Of a stretch of 12,511 nt of DNA, positions 5,822-12,511 are shown piece after piece. Source of the DNA: an uncultured Christensenellaceae bacterium. Its GTDB lineage: Bacteria > Bacillota > Clostridia > Christensenellales > UBA3700. Under the pieces are notes generated by a model, which saw only the letters and a program-made list of their open reading frames with translations, searched no databases and had not been told where the DNA came from. Location of the stretch: NCBI GenBank assembly GCA_910588545.1, contig CAJUOU010000015.1, positions 1-12,511 of the forward strand, in the 5' to 3' direction. Both the position numbers and the translations under genes were made by a program. Positions within the stretch are counted from its first letter, which is position 1; every line of letters starts with the position of its first letter.

Positions 5822-8800
5822 ATGAGCAAAATGATTACAGTAGACGGAAATGAGGCGTGTGCCAAAATTGCATATTATATGAGCGAACTTGCGACTGTTT
5901 ATCCAATTACGCCATCCTCACCAATGGCAGAAACTTGCGAAGTAATGCGTGCAAAAGGTGTAAAAAATTTTTTGGGGAGCACACTTGACATATCCGAACT
6001 TCAATCGGAGGGAGGGGCAAGCGGTGCTATGCACGGCAGTTTGTCCGCAGGTACGCTTACAACAACATTTACTGCATCTCAAGGTTTGCTACTTATGATA
6101 CCAAACATGTACAAAATTGCGGGAGAAATGTTGCCTTGCGTTATGCATGTTACGGCGAGAACGATTGCAACACACGCTTTAAGTATATTCGGCGACCACT
6201 CTGACATTTATGCGGTTAGACAAACGGGCTTTGCTATGCTTGCCTCCTCTAATGTTCAGGAATGTATGGATTTGGCAGTGGTGGCACACCTTGCAACCCT
6301 CGAGTCGGGATTACCGTTTGTTCATTTTTTCGACGGTTTTCGAACATCTCACGAAATACAAAAAATACACAATATCGAATACTGCGACTTGGATAAAATA
6401 ATCAATCTGGATAGTGTACAACATTTTCGCGACAAGGCATTGTCCCCAAACAATCCTACTGCGAAAGGCACCACGCAAAACCCCGATTGCTATTTTCAAA
6501 ATTTGGAAGCCCGCAATATTTTTTATGATAAACTGCCTGCTATAGTAAGCGAATGTATGGACAAATTATACTCGATAACAGGCAGAAAATATAATTTAGC
6601 AGACTATTTCGGGTCAAAAAAACCTACAAAAATCGTGGTTATTATGTGTAGCGGCGGCGAAACAGTGCTTGAGACAATAGACTATTTGAACAACATTGGC
6701 GAAAATGTAGGGCTAATAAAAATAAGACTTTATCGTCCGTTCCCACATAAGGAGTTTATATCTATAATACCCGATTGCTGCAAATATATTACTGTGCTTG
6801 ACAGAACAAAAGAGTTCAGCGGAGTTGGCGAGCCATTATATCAAGATGTGATTTCCTCACTGCAACTTGCGGGCAAATCGGACATAAAAGTATTTGGCGG
6901 AAGATACGGGATAAGTTCTAAGGAATTTACTCCGTCAATGGTTAAAGCCGTATATGACAATATGAGTGAGAGTGGCAAAAACTTTTTTACCGTAGGCATC
7001 GATGATGATGTGACAAACTCTTCTCTAACAATAAGCGACTATATAGACACCACCCCTAAAGATTGCATAAGCTGTAAGTTTTACGGTTTAGGCTCGGATG
7101 GTACAGTTGGTGCAAATAAAAACAGTATCAAAATAATAGGCGACAATACGGATAAATTTGCACAGGCATATTTTGCTTATGACAGCAAAAAATCCGGCGG
7201 ACTTACTACTTCGCATTTGAGGTTTGGCGATAGCCCTATCAAAAGCTGTTATTTGATTGAAAAAGCTGACTTTGTAGCTTGTCACAATTCAAGTTTTTTA
7301 GGCGTTTACGATATGGTGCAAAGCCTTAAAAAAGGCGGAAAATTTTTGCTTAACACAAGCTATGACAAAGAAAAACTATCTGAGGCTTTGCCTTGTGAAA
7401 TTAAACAATATTTAGCACAAAACAAAATCGATTTTTATATTATCGATGCAAATAAACTTGCCAAAGAACTTGGTTTGGGTGGCAGGATAAATACAATTAT
7501 GCAAGCTTGCTTTTTTAAGCTTTCAAGCATTATAGAATATGAAAACGCTTATAAATATATGGTTGATTACACTACAAAGACTTTTGCATTAAAAGGCGAA
7601 AAAGTGGTGCAAATGAATGTCGATGCAATAACAAAAGCTACCGACTTTTTGGAAAAGGTAGACATCCCTAGTGAATGGGAAGATATTAACTGCGAAAACA
7701 AAGTAGTAAGTAGCGGAAATGCTTATTTTGATGCTTTTTCAGTGCCTGTCCTTAAAGGCAAAGGAGATAGCTTAAAAGTAAGTGCTTTCTCACCCGACGG
7801 AAATGTGCCGACTGCCACTACACAATTTGAAAAACGTGGTATTTCAGACAAAGTATCGTCGTGGATTAAGGAAAATTGCATACAATGCAATCAATGTGCT
7901 TTTGTATGCCCTCACGCTTGCATAAGACCTATTTTGCTTGAGGATAAGCAAAATATCCCCGACTCTTTTGAGACGATTGACGCAATACAACCAAAGGGGC
8001 AATATTTCAGACTGCAAATCAGCCCTCGTGACTGCACGGGGTGCGGTAGCTGCATAAACACTTGCCCTGCACCAAAAAAAGCTTTGGAATATAAGCCGTT
8101 GGAGTCGGAGAAAGTATTGCAAAAAGATAATTGGGAATTTGCCAAAAATCACGAAAACTCAAAAGAGGTAATCAATAAAAAGCAGGTCAAAGGAGTTGGC
8201 TTTGCAAGGCAACTATTTGAATTTTCAGGTGCATGCTCGGGTTGTGGTGAAACACCTTACGTCAAACTTGCAACTTCCCTTTTCGGCGACAAAATGATAA
8301 TTGCAAATGCTACGGGTTGTTCATCGATATACGGTGGCTCGGCACCTACTTGTCCATTTGCAAAAACAAATGACGGCAAAGGTCCAGCTTGGGCAAACAG
8401 CTTATTTGAGGATAACGCCGAGTTTGGTTACGGCATAAGCTTAGGTGCAAATTTAAGACGTAAAAAGCTTAAAAAGATTGCAAAAAAACTTATTGAAAAT
8501 CGCTATGAAAACGAATATTTGACAAATTGGCTAAATACATTTGACGATAAAAAGCTAACAGAAGAGCACAGCAAAATACTATATGACAACATACAAAAAA
8601 TGGCGTATGAGTGTTGCAGCGAGGAAAATAAAAGTTTGCTTTTGCAAATGGCAAAAGATAAGGATGCAATAACCAAAAAATCAATTTGGATAATTGGAGG
8701 CGATGGTTGGGCTTACGATATCGGCTATGGTGGACTTGACCATATTTTGGCAAGCGGAGAAAATGTAAATATACTTGTTTTGGACTCGGAGGTATACTCC

Positions 8801-9322
8801 AATACAGGCGGGCAAGCTAGCAAAGCTACACAAATCGGGGCGGTTGCAAAGTTTGCACAAGAGGGCAAAAAGACCGCTAAAAAAGATTTAGGGCTTATGG
8901 CAATCAACTATGACAATGTTTATGTTGCAAGTGTAGCTATGGGTGCGGATATGAATCAATGCTTAAAAGCTTTTAACGAAGCGGAAGAGTATAACGGAGT
9001 GTCCTTGATTATTGCATACTCCCCTTGCATTAACCACGGTATAAATATGAGCAACTGCATGCTTGAAGAAAAGCTTGCCGTAGAGTGTGGGTATTGGAAT
9101 TTGTTCCGCTTTGCACCAAATGCACAAAATAATAAATTTATGCTTGACTCCAAAGCCCCTAAAAGCGATTATGTGGAATTTTTGAAAAGCGAAAACAGGT
9201 TTGCAAGCTTAAAGAGGACAAATCCCGAAAATTTTGAAAGATTGCTTGAGAAAAACAAAGAGTATGCAATTTATCGCTATAACAAATATTTGCAACTTGC
9301 GGAAATGTATAAAAATCTTTAA
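5822..9322 (+). CDS. nifJ: Pyruvate:ferredoxin (flavodoxin) oxidoreductase
   Basis: This cytoplasmic enzyme oxidises pyruvate with coenzyme A to acetyl-CoA and CO2 and passes two electrons to ferredoxin or flavodoxin, the central step of clostridial fermentation. It is the single-chain form, full length at 1166 residues. In order: N-terminal pyruvate-binding domain with VYPITPSSPMAE (Thr30) and MHVTARTIA (Arg113); the FDGFRTSHEIQKI block; a gamma-type domain in about 415-600; the EKR motif (670-672); two ferredoxin-like cluster motifs with Cys686/689/692/696 and Cys738/741/744/748; and the C-terminal TPP-binding domain with ACSGCGE (804-810, Cys805 and Cys808 for the third cluster), GDGW (960-963) and SNTGGQASKATQ (from about 992). 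Cys1069 in SPCINHG matches the fourth ligand of that proximal cluster. All key residues are present. It is monocistronic, divergent from malQ and closed by a strong hairpin. Confidence 0.98.
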   Translation: MSKMITVDGNEACAKIAYYMSELATVYPITPSSPMAETCEVMRAKGVKNFLGSTLDISELQSEGGASGAMHGSLSAGTLTTTFTASQGLLLMIPNMYKIAGEMLPCVMHVTARTIATHALSIFGDHSDIYAVRQTGFAMLASSNVQECMDLAVVAHLATLESGLPFVHFFDGFRTSHEIQKIHNIEYCDLDKIINLDSVQHFRDKALSPNNPTAKGTTQNPDCYFQNLEARNIFYDKLPAIVSECMDKLYSITGRKYNLADYFGSKKPTKIVVIMCSGGETVLETIDYLNNIGENVGLIKIRLYRPFPHKEFISIIPDCCKYITVLDRTKEFSGVGEPLYQDVISSLQLAGKSDIKVFGGRYGISSKEFTPSMVKAVYDNMSESGKNFFTVGIDDDVTNSSLTISDYIDTTPKDCISCKFYGLGSDGTVGANKNSIKIIGDNTDKFAQAYFAYDSKKSGGLTTSHLRFGDSPIKSCYLIEKADFVACHNSSFLGVYDMVQSLKKGGKFLLNTSYDKEKLSEALPCEIKQYLAQNKIDFYIIDANKLAKELGLGGRINTIMQACFFKLSSIIEYENAYKYMVDYTTKTFALKGEKVVQMNVDAITKATDFLEKVDIPSEWEDINCENKVVSSGNAYFDAFSVPVLKGKGDSLKVSAFSPDGNVPTATTQFEKRGISDKVSSWIKENCIQCNQCAFVCPHACIRPILLEDKQNIPDSFETIDAIQPKGQYFRLQISPRDCTGCGSCINTCPAPKKALEYKPLESEKVLQKDNWEFAKNHENSKEVINKKQVKGVGFARQLFEFSGACSGCGETPYVKLATSLFGDKMIIANATGCSSIYGGSAPTCPFAKTNDGKGPAWANSLFEDNAEFGYGISLGANLRRKKLKKIAKKLIENRYENEYLTNWLNTFDDKKLTEEHSKILYDNIQKMAYECCSEENKSLLLQMAKDKDAITKKSIWIIGGDGWAYDIGYGGLDHILASGENVNILVLDSEVYSNTGGQASKATQIGAVAKFAQEGKKTAKKDLGLMAINYDNVYVASVAMGADMNQCLKAFNEAEEYNGVSLIIAYSPCINHGINMSNCMLEEKLAVECGYWNLFRFAPNAQNNKFMLDSKAPKSDYVEFLKSENRFASLKRTNPENFERLLEKNKEYAIYRYNKYLQLAEMYKNL

Positions 9323-9338
9323 AACAAATAACCTAATC

Positions 9339-9369
9339 AAAAAACGTGTCGATTTTCGACACGTTTTTT
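9339..9369. terminator. Bidirectional intrinsic terminator between convergent genes
   Basis: A perfect inverted repeat, CGTGTCGA (9345-9352) and TCGACACG (9356-9363) with a 3-nt loop, is flanked by six A and six T, giving a 14-bp stem with a T run on both strands. It starts 17 nt past the nifJ stop and lies about 65 nt past the stop of the convergent gene, so it can end both transcripts. Confidence 0.92.
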
Positions 9370-9397
9370 GTTTAAAGATTGTCCTATTAATTGTTTT

Positions 9398-9428
9398 TTT
9401 ATAAAATGCTACACATAAATTTTATAAA
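9398..9428. other. All-AT inverted repeat near the end of the dockerin-like gene
   Basis: TTTATAAAAT (9398-9407) and ATTTTATAAA (9419-9428) form a 10-bp stem with an 11-nt loop just past the stop of the leftward gene. It has no GC pairs and no T run after it on the minus strand, so it is not a convincing terminator by itself; it may protect the mRNA end or be chance. Confidence 0.25.
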
Positions 9429-9434
9429 AGTACT

Positions 9435-12400
9435 TTAAATTTCTACCCTACCATTTATTACTTGTTTTAATACCTCACTATCTGCTGTAGTTATTCCACC
9501 TTTGTTTAGTATCATTGCAGATAGCAATATGCAGTCTTGTACATTTGTTGTATCGTTTACTACTAATGCCCTTAAGTAAGATATATCCGCTGCAGTTATT
9601 CTTCCATCTCCTGTTAAGTCGCCTAGTACCGATAGGTATGTTACCTCTCCTCCTATCTCTATCCTCCAACCTGTTCCTACTATTGCCGTATTGTCATTTA
9701 CTGCCTCGCCTTTCCTGTTGTAGATTGTTATTGCGGATATATTTATTCCCATCTCTGCTAGTTTTATCTTTAGCATTTCTACACTTGTATTTACTGATAT
9801 ATTGCCTATTACATTAGTTTTAGTATCACTTACTTTGCGTAGCATATTGTCTCTATCCAAGGTTAAGTAGTTGTAGCCTGTACTTGTATTTACTGTTTCG
9901 CTTTCCAAGAATTTATTTATATCAATTTGTTTATCGATATAGTTCCTCAATATCTCACTATCTACCTCAGTTATTCCGCCTTTGTTGTTTATCATACCTG
10001 CTAGTCTCTTTTCTATTGGCATACTTTCAAGTATTGTACTATCATTTGCCACCTGTCTTAGGTATGATACGTCACTTGCTGTTATCCTGCTGTCCCCGTT
10101 TATGTCTCCTAATACGGATAGATAGATTGTGTCAAGCACGGTTGTATCCTCGCTGCTTTCGTAAAGTTCCACTTTAAAACCTGTTGCTATCCACCTATTT
10201 GCAGTGCTATCCGTTATAACACCATTGCTTTCAATTCCGTCAAATTGCATTATGCCATTAGAATCATAAATTTTTATTAATTTACTGCTATTTCTAATAT
10301 TATTTATTAATTCATTTAATGTTGTTCCAATCTTTATATTCCCAATGACATAAACATTACCATTTACAGTCATAGTTTTATCACTATCGTTTACCCTGTG
10401 TATAATGCTTGTTTGCTTATACTTTTTCTTATAGCCGTTTTCTAAATATAAATAATCATAACTGCTACTGTCTATTAACACTATTCCCGGATGAATTATT
10501 TCATATTCTATAAAAATATCTTCCTTTGATAAACTTCCCGCCCATACATTGTTCCAATTATCTTTTAACTGCACTTTTGCAGTGTACTTACCAACACTAG
10601 CTCCTCGATTATATGAGATATTCATTGTATTGCTATCGAATCCGTCAGGCTCAAAATTTATTTGTTCACCATTGTTATAAACAAACTCATATTTTTTTAT
10701 TGTTGGCTTTTTTATTTGATTTTTTGGATTTTCGATTATAAGTTCAAAATAAGGATTTTTTGCATTAGTATCGTTTGAATGAAAAACATATCTACCCGGT
10801 TCTGACACATTAACACGATATCCACTTGCACCATTGCTGCATGTAATAAACGTATCATTTCCCCTTACAGTATATGCTTTCCCCGTATATGGGACAGACA
10901 AATATGTTCCGGTTGTATAATTACTAATTTCATCTGCTCTCCACCAAATAGTAAACAGTGAAGATGTACCTGTACTTTTTAATTCCATTTCGCCATCACT
11001 ATTTAATTGAACCTCCTTACCACTTACGTCAGAAAAGAAAAATCTGCTAGGCGCCGCAGTGTTCCCACTGCTTGTATATCCACTTGTAAGGCTAGTATCG
11101 GTAGTCCTATCAGTAACCACATTTATACCCATATATGCTATAGAATCATCTTGAATTAATTTTTCGCTAATTTTTATTTTGAACAAACTATGTAAAGTAA
11201 GGTTACTTCTTTCACCCCTATCTGTATTATTGTAAATTTTAGTGCCCGGTCCTATAGTACATGTATTCTCTCTTATAGATACACCACCGCCATAATTCAC
11301 CATATCCTTGTTTCCATTATTAACATTACCTGTAATTAAGCAATTTGATAAATATGTCGAAATGGTCGACCCTAAGTACATAGCACCACCGCAACAATCG
11401 GAAATATTATTTTTAAATTCGCCACCTGTAATATTTACTACGCTTAAGCCATAAGAACAAACAGCTCCACCGCAAGGAGTATAATCTGTCTCATCAATGC
11501 TGACTGCTTGATTATATTCTATTATACCACCCGTCATATTCAAATAACCACCTTCTGCGACTAATATTCCTCCTCCGTCGTCACTAACTGAATTTTTAGC
11601 AATAACTCCGCCAAAAATATTTGCTACAGATTTGCCTGTATCCGAATAAGCAGCAATTCCACCACCATCAGCAGTTGTATTATTATGCAAAATTCCACCA
11701 TAAAAATTTAATGTGGATTCACTTATTAAATTGATTGCTCCTCCGCCAATAATTGATGAGTTATTTGCAATTAAACCATTGTTCATAGTAATTGTTGAAT
11801 TTACAGCTTGAACTCCACCACCGCTATCTTGTGATTTATTGTTAGTTATTACTCCACTTTCAATTATTAAATTTGAGTCTGTTAAATGGATAGCTCCTCC
11901 CGTATAAATGTTGTTTCCTCCGGTTATTTTACCTTGGCAATAGCTTGTCAAATCTACATTTGGATTAGTCTTATAGGCATTTTGAATGGTATAAGTATCA
12001 TAGCAACTATCTTTGATAATTAATGTTGCTGACTTTACTACAATTACTTGTCCATTTTCTGTTGGATTAGTCAAGTTTCTATCCAATCTATGGCCATTCA
12101 AATCAATAGTTATGTAAGTATTAGGTCTTACATAAAGTCTTCCCCTATCAAAAGCATTTTCAACATCGCCTAAAATGCCGCTGGCAGGAGCAATCCAATC
12201 CTCATACATTGTTACCAATATATGTTGATTCCCACCATTAGCTAACGATTTTTCTATTGCAAGTCCCCACTTTATAGACTGCTCGATGCAAGTTTTGCCA
12301 TCTAGCAATATTTCTTCCACTATTGGACTTATTTTATCTTGTTCGACCGTATTTATTTTGTTATAGTTTATTAAATTATTATCGCTATTTGTGATTTTGC

Positions 12401-12497
12401 TGTCAAAGTTGCATACCTCACAACAAGTGACTAAAAGTAGAAAGGAAATTACTAGTACAAAAAATACTATCCCAACTCTTTTAATAATCTTTGCCAT
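9435..12497 (-). CDS. Exported beta-helix protein with two dockerin-like modules
   Basis: This 1020-residue protein has an N-terminal export signal (KIIKR, then hydrophobic 8-23) followed by LVTCCEVC; a Cys after LVT gives an imperfect lipobox, so it may be a lipoprotein or simply secreted. Residues about 120-430 form a right-handed beta-helix of roughly 25-34-residue coils, each with a GG[AG][IVM] turn (near 200, 226, 251, 278, 308, 342, 369, 403) and a following I-x-x-N-x-S type strand, like the GGAI/FxxN repeats of chlamydial Pmp proteins. Residues about 595-670 look like an Ig-like repeat common in Firmicute surface proteins. Then come two similar modules, each a small beta domain plus a dockerin-like calcium loop: GDINGDSRITASD (797-809) and GDLTGDGRITAAD (959-971). 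GGAGG 7 nt upstream fixes the start at 12497. The gene converges on nifJ; its promoter is outside the window. A role in cell-surface attachment or polysaccharide binding is a guess. Confidence 0.85.
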   Translation of the reverse strand: MAKIIKRVGIVFFVLVISFLLLVTCCEVCNFDSKITNSDNNLINYNKINTVEQDKISPIVEEILLDGKTCIEQSIKWGLAIEKSLANGGNQHILVTMYEDWIAPASGILGDVENAFDRGRLYVRPNTYITIDLNGHRLDRNLTNPTENGQVIVVKSATLIIKDSCYDTYTIQNAYKTNPNVDLTSYCQGKITGGNNIYTGGAIHLTDSNLIIESGVITNNKSQDSGGGVQAVNSTITMNNGLIANNSSIIGGGAINLISESTLNFYGGILHNNTTADGGGIAAYSDTGKSVANIFGGVIAKNSVSDDGGGILVAEGGYLNMTGGIIEYNQAVSIDETDYTPCGGAVCSYGLSVVNITGGEFKNNISDCCGGAMYLGSTISTYLSNCLITGNVNNGNKDMVNYGGGVSIRENTCTIGPGTKIYNNTDRGERSNLTLHSLFKIKISEKLIQDDSIAYMGINVVTDRTTDTSLTSGYTSSGNTAAPSRFFFSDVSGKEVQLNSDGEMELKSTGTSSLFTIWWRADEISNYTTGTYLSVPYTGKAYTVRGNDTFITCSNGASGYRVNVSEPGRYVFHSNDTNAKNPYFELIIENPKNQIKKPTIKKYEFVYNNGEQINFEPDGFDSNTMNISYNRGASVGKYTAKVQLKDNWNNVWAGSLSKEDIFIEYEIIHPGIVLIDSSSYDYLYLENGYKKKYKQTSIIHRVNDSDKTMTVNGNVYVIGNIKIGTTLNELINNIRNSSKLIKIYDSNGIMQFDGIESNGVITDSTANRWIATGFKVELYESSEDTTVLDTIYLSVLGDINGDSRITASDVSYLRQVANDSTILESMPIEKRLAGMINNKGGITEVDSEILRNYIDKQIDINKFLESETVNTSTGYNYLTLDRDNMLRKVSDTKTNVIGNISVNTSVEMLKIKLAEMGINISAITIYNRKGEAVNDNTAIVGTGWRIEIGGEVTYLSVLGDLTGDGRITAADISYLRALVVNDTTNVQDCILLSAMILNKGGITTADSEVLKQVINGRVEI
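9438..10385 (-). repeat. Tandem beta-domain plus dockerin-like coding modules
   Basis: Within the 1020-residue protein, residues about 705-855 and 884-1020 are diverged copies of one unit. Shared landmarks are VIGNI, a helix, an IYD/IYN-x-x-G strand, ATGF/GTGW, YLSVLGD, the calcium loop with SYLR, and NKGGIT-x-x-DSE-x-L. The first loop of each dockerin keeps Asp 1, 5 and 12, but the partner loop (NKGGIT) has lost the early Asp/Asn ligands and keeps only the last Asp (846, 1006). The first copy has about 17 more residues in the beta domain. Confidence 0.75.
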
Positions 12498-12511
12498 AAT
12501 AAAACCTCCGT

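Noticed and set aside
9515..10177. Two Leu/Ser-rich open frames (100 and 97 codons) opposite the dockerin-like modules
   Set aside because: The other strand has clear duplicated dockerin-like motifs; these frames arise from its purine-rich codons.

Overview
The window reads as an AT-rich, low-GC Firmicute chromosome segment, most likely from an anaerobic, fermentative Clostridia-type organism. The grounds are Shine-Dalgarno sequences of the GGAGG/AGGAG type, TTGA/TATAAT promoters, a single-chain pyruvate:ferredoxin oxidoreductase, and a large secreted protein ending in dockerin-like modules. No rRNA, tRNA, CRISPR array, insertion sequence or phage gene was recognised. The taxonomic placement is inference from gene content and composition only.

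Layout. Positions 1-579 hold no conventional gene. They contain an extended -10 promoter pointing left and a short lysine-rich reading frame starting right at its expected transcription start. Positions 580-3152 form a leftward operon driven by a near-consensus promoter: an ECF-like sigma factor, a secreted papain-like cysteine protease, and a single-pass membrane protein with a short basic cytoplasmic tail that could be an anti-sigma factor. Positions 3189-3966 carry a leftward two-gene unit, a compact phosphopantetheinyl transferase followed by an acyl carrier protein. Its promoter abuts the start codon, so the mRNA looks leaderless. Positions 4009-5656 carry malQ (4-alpha-glucanotransferase) with its own promoter.

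The intergenic region 5500-5821 separates divergently transcribed malQ and nifJ (5822-9322), the large TPP and iron-sulfur enzyme that oxidises pyruvate to acetyl-CoA. A strong hairpin at 9339-9369 ends nifJ and can also serve the convergent gene. Positions 9435-12497 encode a 1020-residue exported protein: a GGAI-type beta-helix, an Ig-like segment and two tandem beta-domain plus dockerin-like modules.

How the genes work together: malQ feeds maltodextrin carbon toward glycolysis and NifJ takes the resulting pyruvate onward, so these two fit a saccharolytic fermenter. The PPTase probably activates the ACP next to it. The sigma/protease/membrane protein trio is the most novel-looking unit, possibly a self-contained cell-surface signalling circuit, but no function can be assigned from sequence alone.
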